Assembly (NCBI GenBank): GCA_028717805.1 | Contig: JAQUNC010000015.1 | Location: 1 to 45,166, forward strand | Source of the DNA: Atribacterota bacterium | GTDB taxonomy: Bacteria > Atribacterota > Phoenicimicrobiia > Phoenicimicrobiales > Stramentimicrobiaceae | Direction of reading: 5' to 3' | DNA length: 45,166 nucleotides | Part shown: positions 18,731 to 27,917 of the stretch, piece by piece | How the letters are laid out: each line of letters begins with the position of its first letter | Numbering within the stretch: the first letter of the stretch is position 1 | Position numbers and translations under genes: made by a program | The notes under the pieces: generated by a model | Seen by the model: the letters and a program-made list of their open reading frames with translations, nothing else | Databases searched by the model: none | Told to the model about the DNA's origin: nothing

Positions 18731-18771
18731 ACAGAATAGATACCTGTTTTAATGCCAGGTATCTATTCTGT
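18731..18771. terminator. Long hairpin between convergent operons
   Basis: A perfect 16-base inverted repeat (18731-18746 with 18756-18771) surrounds a 9-base loop. It lies between the end of the transport operon and the end of the minus-strand sigma operon, so it probably serves both directions. The T-tracts on either side are weak. Confidence 0.7.
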
Positions 18772-18837
18772 TATAAGATTAGTAGAGTATCATAATAATT
18801 AGTTATTTAATTTTTACCAAGAGAAACGAGAGCTTAA

Positions 18838-19572
18838 TTAAATATTAAATCCTGATTTTTTTCCTTTGCCTTGGAGTGAGCCCCTGGGAATCCTGATTTC
18901 AGTAGCTTTAAAAGTATCTTCAGATAGTTTCTGTCCCAATATCTTTATTTCTAGATTCTGAGTCAATGTTAACATTCCCTTTACTCTAACCTGACTGATA
19001 TCAATTTTCCATTCCTTATCAAGATAGTCTCTTAGTTGCAACAAATTATTTTCTAATTCCAGGGAAACAACAATACCACTTAACAAACCCTTTTCAGGAT
19101 GCATCCATTGATTTTCTCTGCTATAGACTAAATGATGATAGCCCGGTATTCTAATTCTTAGCTGCCTATCAACAGTTTCAGTCCAGCCGTATTGATAAAA
19201 GCCCAGTCCCATTAAACCGCTAATGATGAGACTAATAAAAAATATCATTATAAATCGGTAGCGATAACCAGTTCGGGTATGGATAAAATTATAGTAAGTG
19301 ATAAACAAAAAAAGCAGTAACAAGACAATCCATAGGTAGGGAAGGCTCATTAGTAATGCTTTGGGCAAGCCGATACCAAGATAATGATAAATATCCCAAT
19401 CCAGATCGCCGGTAATAAACATAATCATTCCAAAAGCAATACCACCCAGCACTGTAGTCAAAGCAAACATTAACCAGAAAAAGTAATTCCTGGTTAAAAA
19501 ATACCAGCGTGGTTTGGGCTGTACTTTCCCCTTTTTTATTTTTTCTAAAGTATCTTTGCTGATATCAACCAT
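18838..19572 (-). CDS. Membrane protein, probable anti-sigma factor
   Basis: The 244-residue protein has a short cytoplasmic N-terminus with the IKKGKVQPKPRWYF segment, four hydrophobic helices (about 29-52, 70-91, 104-124 and nearby), and a C-terminal soluble domain of about 110 residues that may be extracytoplasmic. It has no zinc anti-sigma HxxxCxxC motif. The start ATG overlaps the last 8 bases of the ECF sigma gene, so the two are translationally coupled; this arrangement is what suggests it is the sigma inhibitor. The inhibitor role is inference from context; the domain itself I do not recognise. Confidence 0.65.
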   Translation of the reverse strand: MVDISKDTLEKIKKGKVQPKPRWYFLTRNYFFWLMFALTTVLGGIAFGMIMFITGDLDWDIYHYLGIGLPKALLMSLPYLWIVLLLLFLFITYYNFIHTRTGYRYRFIMIFFISLIISGLMGLGFYQYGWTETVDRQLRIRIPGYHHLVYSRENQWMHPEKGLLSGIVVSLELENNLLQLRDYLDKEWKIDISQVRVKGMLTLTQNLEIKILGQKLSEDTFKATEIRIPRGSLQGKGKKSGFNI

Positions 19573-20155
19573 ATTTTATACCTGCTTTATACTTTTCAAT
19601 TTCTTTCAATAGTAACTTTTTTGCACGATTAATTAGAGTACCGACCGTTCCTATGGGTTTTCTTACGATGTCACTAATTTCCTGATAATCCTTTCCTTCT
19701 AGGAATTTTAATAATAGTACCTCTTTATATTTTAATGGTAATAAATCGATTATACATAGCAAATTTTCATAATCAATTTTTTGTAAGAAGTTTTTTTCCA
19801 GATTAAAATCAGATTGTACCAACTGGTCTAAATCATGCTCATCCCAGGAGATATTCTGGTAGTATCTTGGCTTTTTACGAATCGTACTAATAGTATAGTT
19901 ATGGGCAATACGATAAATCCAGCTGGAAAATTTGAAATCTTCATTATAATCATTCAAATTTTGATAAGCAAGGATAAAAACTTCCTGTAAAATATCCTGA
20001 ATATCCGTTCTGTTCATTCCAGATAGTCTATAGATATAGTTCATCAAGGCAGATTCGTATCTTTTCATAAGACAATAGTAATATTCCTGATTTTTTAAAG
20101 TCAGGGCAACCAACTGGGAATCTGTTTTTTGCTCACAATCAGAAATATTGATCAT
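19565..20155 (-). CDS. ECF-family RNA polymerase sigma factor
   Basis: This is a small alternative sigma factor directing RNA polymerase to stress or envelope-response promoters. In 196 residues it has sigma region 2 (about 25-95) with DILQEVFILAYQNL and FSSWIYRIAHNYTISTIRKK, and region 4 (about 130-190) with LLPLKYKEVLLLKFLEGKDYQEI and a helix-turn-helix GTVGTLINRAKKLL. Region 3 is absent, as in ECF factors. It is co-transcribed with the membrane protein that overlaps its end. A GGAAAC at 20260-20265 (minus strand) upstream resembles an ECF -35 box and hints at autoregulation, but the -10 part is not clear. Confidence 0.92.
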   Translation of the reverse strand: MINISDCEQKTDSQLVALTLKNQEYYYCLMKRYESALMNYIYRLSGMNRTDIQDILQEVFILAYQNLNDYNEDFKFSSWIYRIAHNYTISTIRKKPRYYQNISWDEHDLDQLVQSDFNLEKNFLQKIDYENLLCIIDLLPLKYKEVLLLKFLEGKDYQEISDIVRKPIGTVGTLINRAKKLLLKEIEKYKAGIKYG

Positions 20156-20635
20156 AAAATCTTTCTTTAATTTGCAAAAAGTACTTTCTTTCAGAAAATA
20201 AAATGGTAAGAATATTAGCTTATCTATTATAATATATTATTATTGTGATTTATTAAATAGTTTCCATAATGCTGGACATGCCATAAAGCATGAAAGATAC
20301 CAATGAGACCCATGGCCATAGAAAATTCGACATGCCAGAATAAACAATCAAAATTTATCTATTTGAACCAACTAAAATCTCTGATTGGTATCAATGTATC
20401 TACCGCATTCACCAGGGAAAGGATCTTTATATTCTTTTTACTGGATAAATGCATATATTTCCTCAATTCTTTAAAAGATTGCATTTTTATTGTCAATTAT
20501 AATACGATAAAATTCCCATTTTTCTTTCATTCATTTAGTAGGAAAAATAAGAGGTTTATTTCAGGAAGTCATCCTCAAAAATAATTTGTTGGTTTTAAGG
20601 ATTTACAAAGGAAAAATAGAGAAAAGCAATAGAAG
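20156..20635. other. Intergenic stretch upstream of the sigma operon
   Basis: A plus-strand frame at 20303-20584 has no ribosome site and an unnatural composition and is not accepted. On the minus strand a broken small frame lies at 20227-20454 (listed separately). The promoter of the sigma operon must lie in the part next to 20155. Confidence 0.45.
20227..20454 (-). pseudogene. Possible broken small membrane-protein gene
   Basis: ATG 20454 (minus) follows GAGGAAATAT and opens a 76-codon frame that is interrupted by TAG at codon 32 (20359-20361). The part after the stop includes FWHVEFSMAMGLIGIFHALW, a credible membrane helix with a repeated WHV motif. I recognise no family. It may be a gene inactivated by one nonsense change, or chance. 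Confidence 0.3.
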
Positions 20636-22132
20636 CTAATGATTTTTTATGGGCAGTTCTTGAATGCCTTCTAATAATACCCGCATGGCAATACAGTCAT
20701 CTTCATTATATTGCAGGATACGCTTTTTAATTTCCGGCCTTTCTAGTTCTAACCAGCGATGGTACCATTCAATGGATTCAGCACCAGAGGGATGTTCGTC
20801 CCGCCATCGAAAGCCAAGGTATTGCGCCAGGTCTTTTACCGAATAGCTATAAGTAGGCCATTCCGTATATTTTCTAACAATATCGCTATAAAGATCAATG
20901 ACCAATGGTGATTTAAATAAAGCCTCTAACTCTGATGATGTTATAATCTCGGGATATTTTTCGTTTAATTTTTTCCAAATAGTCTTCTCATAAGGTGAGT
21001 AATAATAAACATTGCAAGGAAAATGTTGCTTAATATAATGCCAGGCATCAATAAATATTCTCTCTTCTTGTTTTTCATCAGCCTTATCAGCAAAAAATGG
21101 TACGTACTTTTCAGTTGCTGGATCCCGATGATGTCTTTCTACAAAACCATGCAGGTAGCAAAAATCACGCATGGGATCAGTTTCCACATCAAAGAATAAT
21201 TCAGTATCTGTCTGGGGTAATTTTATTGTTTTTCTGATATAAGCCTGTTTATCAATGTGCGCCAGTAATCTAGCACGAGCATGATATTTATATAAGGTTG
21301 ATATACCAATACCAGGGAAAATAGTCTTTTTACCGATAATAAGTTCCTGAAAGGATTTATGGGCAAAATCAGTAAATTTTTTCAATTTTTGATGCATAAT
21401 TTCTCTTTTCTTACGACCCAGCTCCGGTATTAATGTCAAGTCTTTCGCTGTTATAAGAGATTTAAGACAATACGTTCTCCAGTGACAGAGTTTACAGGCT
21501 CCCTGATGCGCCGGTGAGGTAGTAATCTTTTTCTCTAAAACCTGTTGTACTTCTGATAGAGTTTGCAGGTATAGATCCCACCAGTTCATTTGATCACGTT
21601 TTCCTATTGATTGTACTAAATCATAGAAGACATCTCTTCCTTTAATATCATGAATAAAAGATGTTTTTGAGGAGGAGTAGTTTAGTTTTTCCAAAATGTC
21701 GGTGTATAAACCTAATTGAATAGCATAATGTATTTTTAGTTTTCCTTCCGATTCATTATTTTCCCCTTCTAGTGCTGAACCACTTTTTATATCTCCAGCG
21801 ATATATCCACCACCCTGTTTTAATAAGAGATCTGGCTCACCAACCAGATTATCAGTACTTATCCGACCGCTATAAATTAATGTGACTCCCTGCCTAAGGG
21901 CTTCTCTTGTTCTGGCTTCTTTTTCTAAACCTGTATAAACGCTTAAATCCAGAAAAGGTTTTTTTAATTCAACCATTACCTGTTTTTCAAAATCAATACC
22001 TCTTTCCCAGAGCAATTTCATAAAAGCACTTTCTGGATCTCTCTTGCTCGGATCTTCGAAAATATCAAGATATAAACGATGAGGGCATTGAATATAATTA
22101 TAAAGCATATCAGCTGAAATTATCTGTCTCAT
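20636..22132 (-). CDS. RecB-like/RNase H-like two-domain nuclease (TM0106 family)
   Basis: The 498-residue protein appears to combine two nuclease domains. The N-terminal part is a PD-(D/E)xK RecB/Cas4-like fold: CPHRLYLDIF near residue 16, the core GEPDLLLKQGGGYIAGDIKSG and a later CKLCHWRTYC cluster; the first Cys and the last three could hold an iron-sulfur cluster as in Cas4 and AddB. The C-terminal part (about 310-495) is an RNase H-like DEDD exonuclease domain: LFFDVETDPMRDFCYLHGF, then VIDLYSDIVRKY and YNEDDCIAMRVLLE. The start is set at ATG 22132, after GGGAGTTAGTAAA; a longer frame begins at 22162. No CRISPR array or Cas gene is nearby, so a role in DNA repair or recombination is more likely than CRISPR adaptation. 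Confidence 0.82.
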   Translation of the reverse strand: MRQIISADMLYNYIQCPHRLYLDIFEDPSKRDPESAFMKLLWERGIDFEKQVMVELKKPFLDLSVYTGLEKEARTREALRQGVTLIYSGRISTDNLVGEPDLLLKQGGGYIAGDIKSGSALEGENNESEGKLKIHYAIQLGLYTDILEKLNYSSSKTSFIHDIKGRDVFYDLVQSIGKRDQMNWWDLYLQTLSEVQQVLEKKITTSPAHQGACKLCHWRTYCLKSLITAKDLTLIPELGRKKREIMHQKLKKFTDFAHKSFQELIIGKKTIFPGIGISTLYKYHARARLLAHIDKQAYIRKTIKLPQTDTELFFDVETDPMRDFCYLHGFVERHHRDPATEKYVPFFADKADEKQEERIFIDAWHYIKQHFPCNVYYYSPYEKTIWKKLNEKYPEIITSSELEALFKSPLVIDLYSDIVRKYTEWPTYSYSVKDLAQYLGFRWRDEHPSGAESIEWYHRWLELERPEIKKRILQYNEDDCIAMRVLLEGIQELPIKNH

Positions 22133-22268
22133 TTTACTAACTCCCAAAGATTCCAATATCACAAATCAATTAGCAATATTCTGACCAAAATACCTTTTCA
22201 TAATAATTTATAACAGTTAGTAAGAATGATTACAAGTATATAAATAGTAAGCACAAAATAGATAGCGG

Positions 22269-22967
22269 TTATTTCGTCGCTTTTTCAATTGCCTTTTGAG
22301 CCAGAATAAAAGTAGGGTCAATAATCGGTATTTCTAGATCACCATCTTTTAATACTAAGGGTATTTCTGTACATCCTAAAATAACGCCTTGAGCACCCTT
22401 TCTTATTTGTAAGCGGGCAATTTCAATAATTTGCTTTTTTAAGAGAAAGAAATCTTGCCCTGCCTTAATCCCATAGATGACTTCCATTAATTTATGTTGC
22501 TCTTCTTCTTCGGGAATTAATATTTCAATATCAAGAGCATTAAGATAAGTTTGATAAAGTCCAGATTGATAGGTTCCCTTGGTGGCAAATAGGCTAACAT
22601 TTTTCAGAAAGGGAAAAGTATGATGAATATATAGTGCTGTTTCCTGGATCATGTTTAAGATTGGGATATTAACCATTTTTTGTATTTCATGGTAATAATA
22701 ATGAGCAGTGTTACAGGGCATAATTATAAAATCAACTCCTGCTTTTTCCAGGGTTCGTGCTGTTTTGATTAATTCTGGCAAGGGATTTTCATTACCATAC
22801 AAGATTGCTTTAGTGCGATCTGGTATCTTGGGATTATTATCTATAATAATTCTAAGATGTTCTTGATCTTGTTGGGCCGGAGTTAACTGAACAATTTTTT
22901 GGAATAAATCTATGGTTGCTTCAGGTCCCATCCCGCCCAGGATTCCAATAATTTTTTCATTTGTCAT
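22269..22967 (-). CDS. Aspartate/glutamate racemase family protein
   Basis: The protein interconverts L- and D-amino acids without a cofactor, using two cysteines as acid and base. Both are present: Cys85 in MPCNTAHYYY and Cys199 in LGCTEIPLV. The N-terminus IGILGGMGPEATIDLF is the aspartate-racemase signature. At 232 residues the length is normal. The distinct IDNNPKIPDRTKAI region is like those of aspartate racemases rather than MurI. It is monocistronic, 136 bases downstream of the nuclease's start side. Confidence 0.9.
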   Translation of the reverse strand: MTNEKIIGILGGMGPEATIDLFQKIVQLTPAQQDQEHLRIIIDNNPKIPDRTKAILYGNENPLPELIKTARTLEKAGVDFIIMPCNTAHYYYHEIQKMVNIPILNMIQETALYIHHTFPFLKNVSLFATKGTYQSGLYQTYLNALDIEILIPEEEEQHKLMEVIYGIKAGQDFFLLKKQIIEIARLQIRKGAQGVILGCTEIPLVLKDGDLEIPIIDPTFILAQKAIEKATK

Positions 22968-23211
22968 AAAACACCTTTGATTTTAGTAAATAATCAGTGT
23001 AGTATTAATTTAATGTCATTACTATATAATAATTTAAAATATGAAACCTGATGAGTAAATATGTAATTAACATTATTAATTATATACTCATCCCAATAAG
23101 ATTTATAGTGGTTTTTTAGTTTTAAATATCATAAAATCAATAGAAAAGATCATAATATGGAAATTATTTATTAATACATAATATTAAGTAAAGTTATAAA
23201 GGAGTGACAAA

Positions 23212-23994
23212 ATGCGAATAGTAAGGTATCAAACAAATGGTGGAGTATTATATGGAGTGTTACAAGGAGATGAGATCAGGACAATCCAAGGTAATCTATT
23301 TGACAAAGTCGTAGTAGGTTCACTAAGAATAAAAAGAGAAGAGGTGAAATTGCTGGCGCCGGTAGATCCTCCTAATGTAATTGCTATTGGTTTAAATTAT
23401 AAAAAACATGCCGAGGAAAGTGGTAACAGTTTTCCGGATAAACCGGTTATATTCCTAAAATCAACCTCCAGCGTAATTGGACCGGAAGATAATATCATAC
23501 TGCCAGAAATAGCCCCTAATGAAGTTGATTATGAAGCTGAACTGGTCATTGTCATTGGCAAAAAAGCGAAAAATATAGAAATCGATGATGTTGATAATTA
23601 TATCTTGGGATATACCTGTGGTAATGATGTATCAGCTAGAGATTGTCAACTCCGTCTCGATCAACAATGGGCTAGAGGTAAGTCTTTTGATACCTTTTGT
23701 CCCCTCGGTCCCTGGATTGAGACCGAACTCCCCAATCCCGATCAATGTAGGATTAGATCCAGATTAAATGGGAAAGTTATGCAGGATTCCAATACCTCTG
23801 ACCTTATCTTTGGAGTAAGGGAATTAGTTAGTTATTGTTCTAAAAACTTTACCCTTTTGCCTGGTTCTGTTATTATGACCGGTACCCCGGGAGGTGTTGG
23901 TTTTACACGCAAGCCCCCGGTATATTTAAAACAAGGAGATATTATTGAGATTGGAATAGAAGGAATTGGCATATTGAGTAACAAAGTGGTTTGA
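23212..23994 (+). CDS. Fumarylacetoacetate hydrolase family protein
   Basis: The family cleaves or decarboxylates beta-diketo or 2-oxo acids using a magnesium ion held by Glu-Glu-Asp. The 260-residue protein has the short N-terminal cap of the FAHD1/HpcE-type group and the core domain: IGLNYKKHAEES, the metal-ligand segment NEVDYEAELVIVIGKKAKN, GYTCGNDVSARDCQ, and the C-terminal GSVIMTGTPGGVGF. The substrate cannot be told; candidates include acylpyruvates and oxaloacetate. ATG 23212 follows AAAGGAGTGACAAA. It stands alone, divergent from the racemase gene, and ends in its own terminator. Confidence 0.9.
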   Translation: MRIVRYQTNGGVLYGVLQGDEIRTIQGNLFDKVVVGSLRIKREEVKLLAPVDPPNVIAIGLNYKKHAEESGNSFPDKPVIFLKSTSSVIGPEDNIILPEIAPNEVDYEAELVIVIGKKAKNIEIDDVDNYILGYTCGNDVSARDCQLRLDQQWARGKSFDTFCPLGPWIETELPNPDQCRIRSRLNGKVMQDSNTSDLIFGVRELVSYCSKNFTLLPGSVIMTGTPGGVGFTRKPPVYLKQGDIIEIGIEGIGILSNKVV

Positions 23995-24018
23995 TAGATT
24001 GATGCCTACTTATTTTGT

Positions 24019-24048
24019 AATCTTTATTGGAAATAATAAAGATTTTTT
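24019..24048 (+). terminator. Terminator after the FAH-family gene
   Basis: AATCTTTATT (24019-24028) pairs perfectly with AATAAAGATT (24035-24044) over 6 bases and runs into TTTTTT. It also lies downstream of the minus-strand operon ending at 24115. Confidence 0.85.
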
Positions 24049-24114
24049 AAGAAGTTTAACAGTTATTGTATATCAATTTTGACTAATAATTTTTCTAACT
24101 AATTGAGATTTTAG

Positions 24115-25554
24115 TTAAGAATGGGAGGATATTGCTTCTATTAATTTTGTTTTCCGGGAATAGATTATTTTAGTCAGTAATCGTAAAGGCCATTTGGAGG
24201 GACTAGATAGTCTTCTCCAGGCTTTTTTGATTTCTTCCAGTTCCTCAGACTGAATTAATTTATTTCCATATCTCTCTTGATTAAAACTATCAATAATTAG
24301 TTGTATATCCTGATAGCTGTCAGGAAAGAAAAATACCAGATGTCTACCGTATTCTAAAGGTGTTTGAAATTTTTTTCGTGAAATACCACTATTCTTACCC
24401 CAATGGCAAAGCTTCTGAAATAGAGCAGATATATTTTCTTTTCTTCTAGAAGCTATCAAAAAGTTGAACAATTTATCCAGAACTTTCTTAACTCCAAAAA
24501 AGATGTGCTTTATCCAGAGCCATAATTCTTCAAAGAACCCTTTTTTTTCAATATCTAGTGTAGTTTTTAAAGAGAACCATTTCCAGAGAGAAAATAATAA
24601 CCAACCTATTGCTAAGGTAGTCAGTAATATTAGTAACGAGATTCCTCCCCAGGTAAGAATCCATTGAAGTATTTTACTCGACCAGGAAAGTTCATTGCTG
24701 TCTAGCAAAGATATTGCTGAGTCAGATGAATGGGTAGGGCTAATATCAGCAGCGCGATAACCGGACCCAAAAAGAAAAATGAGTATTTTTAGGAGGAGCT
24801 TCCCAATAGGATTAGAAACCACTTTTAAGATATTATAACTGGCTTGAGCAACAGAAGTCATTTGTGGTAAGAAGAATAAGAGCGTCCAGCTAACAAGGAG
24901 CAATACTACTGGAATAAACGTAAATATTAATTTGGTTTTACTAAACTGGTTATCAAATTTTATTTTTGAGCTTCTTGAGTTTTGAGCAAGAATAATAGCT
25001 ATCATACTGAAAAGAAAATAATAGCTAATTAAAATACTTGAATTAGGGAAGAGTGTATTGGTACTCCCAGAAATTATAAAGGTTAAGACTAGCATGACAA
25101 TTCCGAGATCAAATTGGGAGGTTATAGCAAAGTAGTCCTTGGAACGATTTGCTAATTTATATCCACAGAACCAAACACAGGAAAACCAGCAAATAAGCAG
25201 GAAATAGGCAAATCCATCCAACGGTCCAAATTGTTTATTGACGAGCGTTTGTATCCATCTTAAATTTAGAAATGATACAGACCGATAACTATAATTATAT
25301 ACAGTATAAGTTAATATTAATACATAGAAAAGGAGATGTAGGATAAAAAGTTCAATAATTCTTTTACCCCTTCCTTTTGTTATAGAGGTAATTATTATGG
25401 GAATAAAAAAGGCCAGCATTGCCGCCCATATAGGAAAGAGGGGGGCATTTAACATTAAGAAGAATACACAGGCTAAGGCATATAACCAGGTTATTTCCAT
25501 CATACCGGAAGCAATGATTAATAGCGTTCCATTTCTTGTTAAATTTTTAGCCAT
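24115..25554 (-). CDS. Multi-spanning membrane protein with C-terminal DUF4129-like domain
   Basis: The 479-residue protein has about seven hydrophobic helices in the first ~230 residues, a loop, another helix near 290-315 and a soluble C-terminal part. The end (about 400-455) reads TPLEYGRHLVFFFP followed by a LIIDSFNQERYG segment, the pattern of the DUF4129 domain found at the end of TgpA-type transglutaminase membrane proteins. The transglutaminase Cys-His-Asp core is missing. It is the third gene of a MoxR-DUF58 operon, the usual partners of such proteins. The function is unknown, probably envelope related. Confidence 0.65.
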   Translation of the reverse strand: MAKNLTRNGTLLIIASGMMEITWLYALACVFFLMLNAPLFPIWAAMLAFFIPIIITSITKGRGKRIIELFILHLLFYVLILTYTVYNYSYRSVSFLNLRWIQTLVNKQFGPLDGFAYFLLICWFSCVWFCGYKLANRSKDYFAITSQFDLGIVMLVLTFIISGSTNTLFPNSSILISYYFLFSMIAIILAQNSRSSKIKFDNQFSKTKLIFTFIPVVLLLVSWTLLFFLPQMTSVAQASYNILKVVSNPIGKLLLKILIFLFGSGYRAADISPTHSSDSAISLLDSNELSWSSKILQWILTWGGISLLILLTTLAIGWLLFSLWKWFSLKTTLDIEKKGFFEELWLWIKHIFFGVKKVLDKLFNFLIASRRKENISALFQKLCHWGKNSGISRKKFQTPLEYGRHLVFFFPDSYQDIQLIIDSFNQERYGNKLIQSEELEEIKKAWRRLSSPSKWPLRLLTKIIYSRKTKLIEAISSHS

Positions 25555-25573
25555 TTTATTACTCTTAAGAATA

Positions 25574-26815
25574 TTATAAGTAATTATTTATATATTGACT
25601 ATCACTTCGAGCAAGATCTATCGCTTCACCATAAATTTCACTAAATAACAATGCTGGAATAGGGGAAAATTTTTTGTGATAAGAAGACTTGGCCAAAAGA
25701 AGATATACAGGTGTATTATGTTTTATCAGGAATTGGCTAATTTGAGTATTTTTTTTATTCATACGATAAGCGCAATAAATACATCCTGTTCCAGCAGGTA
25801 TTTTCATTTCTTTAAACAATATTTCATCCATAGAACAAAATTCTTCTATTGTTAATCTGGCCAGTAATTCCATTGCCCTAGAAACTTGTTCGGGACCAGT
25901 ACCGAAAGAAAAGTTGGTAGTCATATTACTTCCAGTAACTTTACCATTGGAAAAGATACTATATGGACTTCCTTGTTTATCAAATTCTAATACCATTGCG
26001 GCTACTACCTCCAGGATTTTCTCGAATAATTCTTCCTGTCTTTTTTCCCGAAAGGAACTAACATCAACAACTAAAAGTGTTTTTCTTTGAGTGGAAGAAT
26101 CAAAGATTTTGGATTGAAGGTGATTATAACGAGCACTAGCTTTCCAATGGATGTATTTTGCTGGTTCTCCATGTTGATAGTCATGAGTAGCAATGGGATA
26201 GACAGGGTCCTTAACCGGACTATCTATGCCTGTTTTACCGAAGAATTCTTTGATAGGTGTCGAAAGGAAGTTTAAGGATATTGGTCTGGGATAAATGATT
26301 ACCTCTACTGCTGATTGTGACAAATATCTCCTCTTTTGAAAGAAACCCAGAAGATCGCCAGTTTCTAAAAAAGGAGGTCCAATTTGAAAACAACCCCTTT
26401 GTTTGGCAGTTAAATTCCAATTCCACAAGAAATGATCATACCAGAGTAGACTGAATTCTTCACAAAGAAAATTATTTTTCATCTTTATTTCAGGAATAAG
26501 TCTTTTATCCATTGGTATCAATAATTTTATCCATATGGGCAGTATTTTGTTGTTGTAGATTTGTGCCTGTAAGGAAATAATTTCGCCAGGGAATCCCTTT
26601 TTCGTCTCAGCATCAAAAGAGTAATGAATATTCTTTATACTAACATAACTCCATAGTTTACAAGCATAAAACATGGTCAAGAGTAATATGGAGATTAAGA
26701 TGAGATTTTTTTGTACCAAGAGTAATGCAATGAATAATAATATCAGTAACAGGAATCGGAAAAAACCGTCAGTAAAAATAGAGGTGAGTGGACGATCATA
26801 ATTTACATTATTCAT
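25574..26815 (-). CDS. DUF58 domain protein
   Basis: The 413-residue protein has two N-terminal membrane helices (about 16-54) and a soluble domain with the DUF58 signature HWKASARYNHLQSKIFDSS at about 220-238, preceded by the HDYQHGEPAKYI segment. DUF58 proteins resemble von Willebrand A proteins and are thought to act with MoxR ATPases in assembling protein or metal centres. Its first 4 bases overlap the end of the MoxR gene, so translation is coupled. The next gene starts 20 bases downstream. Confidence 0.88.
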   Translation of the reverse strand: MNNVNYDRPLTSIFTDGFFRFLLLILLFIALLLVQKNLILISILLLTMFYACKLWSYVSIKNIHYSFDAETKKGFPGEIISLQAQIYNNKILPIWIKLLIPMDKRLIPEIKMKNNFLCEEFSLLWYDHFLWNWNLTAKQRGCFQIGPPFLETGDLLGFFQKRRYLSQSAVEVIIYPRPISLNFLSTPIKEFFGKTGIDSPVKDPVYPIATHDYQHGEPAKYIHWKASARYNHLQSKIFDSSTQRKTLLVVDVSSFREKRQEELFEKILEVVAAMVLEFDKQGSPYSIFSNGKVTGSNMTTNFSFGTGPEQVSRAMELLARLTIEEFCSMDEILFKEMKIPAGTGCIYCAYRMNKKNTQISQFLIKHNTPVYLLLAKSSYHKKFSPIPALLFSEIYGEAIDLARSDSQYINNYL

Positions 26816-27756
26816 TTACTTATTTCCATTGTTGGTATTTCTGTCTGTTCTAATATTTCTTGCAGTAATTTTTGAGGGGAAGTATTTTTTAACCTTTCCT
26901 TTGTTTCCATAACAACACGATGTGCCAATACTGGAGTAAAAAGCTCTTTTATATCATCAGGTAAGACAAAATCTCTGCCTCTTAAAGCTGCTAAAGCTTG
27001 AGCTGCTCGCATCAGGTGTAGAGAAGCTCTGGGACTAGCGCCAAAACGAATTTGAGAAGAATTCCTAGTAGCATTAGTCAGAGTCACAATATAGTGGTTA
27101 ATTTCTTTAGAAATATGGACCTTTGCCCTTTCTTTTTGTAAGTGTAATATCTCTTCAGGAGTAGTTACGGACTCCAGTTTCTCTAAGGGGTCAACTTTCT
27201 GAAAACGTTCTAAGATTAACATTTCTTCTATATGGGAGGGATAATCCAGTTTAATACGCATAAGGAACCTATCTAATTGTGCTTCAGGGAGAGGAAATGT
27301 TCCTTCCAATTCAATGGGATTTTGAGTTCCAATAACAAAAAATGGTACTGGTAGATCCATAGTTATTCCATCAATTGTAACTTGTCTCTCCTGCATACTT
27401 TCCAATAAACTGGATTGTGTTCTAGGAATGGTTCTATTGATTTCATCAGCTAGCACAATATTAGACATTACCGGACCTGCTTGGAAAACAAACTTACCTT
27501 CTTTTTGATTATAAATATTAAAGCCAGTTATATCTGAAGGAAGCAAATCAGGAGTAAATTGAATACGACGAAAGGTACCACCAATACTTCTAGCCAGAGA
27601 TCTAGCCAGAAGAGTTTTTCCAACTCCCGGTACATCTTCCAACAAAAGATGTCCCTCCGCTAACAGAGTTGTTAGCGTTAATTCAATTGCTTTATTTTTT
27701 CCGACTATGACCTTATTGATATTGTCAGTTATGTTATGACAAATAGAAAAATTCAA
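26812..27756 (-). CDS. MoxR family AAA+ ATPase
   Basis: This is an ATP-driven chaperone-like protein. The 314-residue length is typical. Walker A reads DVPGVGKTLLAR at about 39-50, Walker B is VLADEINRT and sensor 1 is VIGTQNPIE. The C-terminal lid begins near 230 with the RFGASPRASLHLMRAAQALA pattern of the MoxR clade. It is the first gene of the MoxR-DUF58-DUF4129 operon. The promoter region upstream (27757-27917) is very A/T rich. Confidence 0.95.
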   Translation of the reverse strand: MNFSICHNITDNINKVIVGKNKAIELTLTTLLAEGHLLLEDVPGVGKTLLARSLARSIGGTFRRIQFTPDLLPSDITGFNIYNQKEGKFVFQAGPVMSNIVLADEINRTIPRTQSSLLESMQERQVTIDGITMDLPVPFFVIGTQNPIELEGTFPLPEAQLDRFLMRIKLDYPSHIEEMLILERFQKVDPLEKLESVTTPEEILHLQKERAKVHISKEINHYIVTLTNATRNSSQIRFGASPRASLHLMRAAQALAALRGRDFVLPDDIKELFTPVLAHRVVMETKERLKNTSPQKLLQEILEQTEIPTMEISK

Positions 27757-27917
27757 ATCCTACCTCAAATTTTTATGAACATTTATTCATATAAATAAAA
27801 AAAATAAAAAAAATTTTAACAAAGTATAACTAAATTAAAATTATATCAAGGGAATATCAACAAAACAAGTAAAAATTTTAGGAAAATAATTCTTGTAAGA
27901 ATGAAGATGACTATAAT

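Noticed and set aside
20303-20584. 93-codon plus-strand frame
   Set aside because: No ribosome site, no recognisable domain, irregular composition, and a better-looking broken frame lies opposite.
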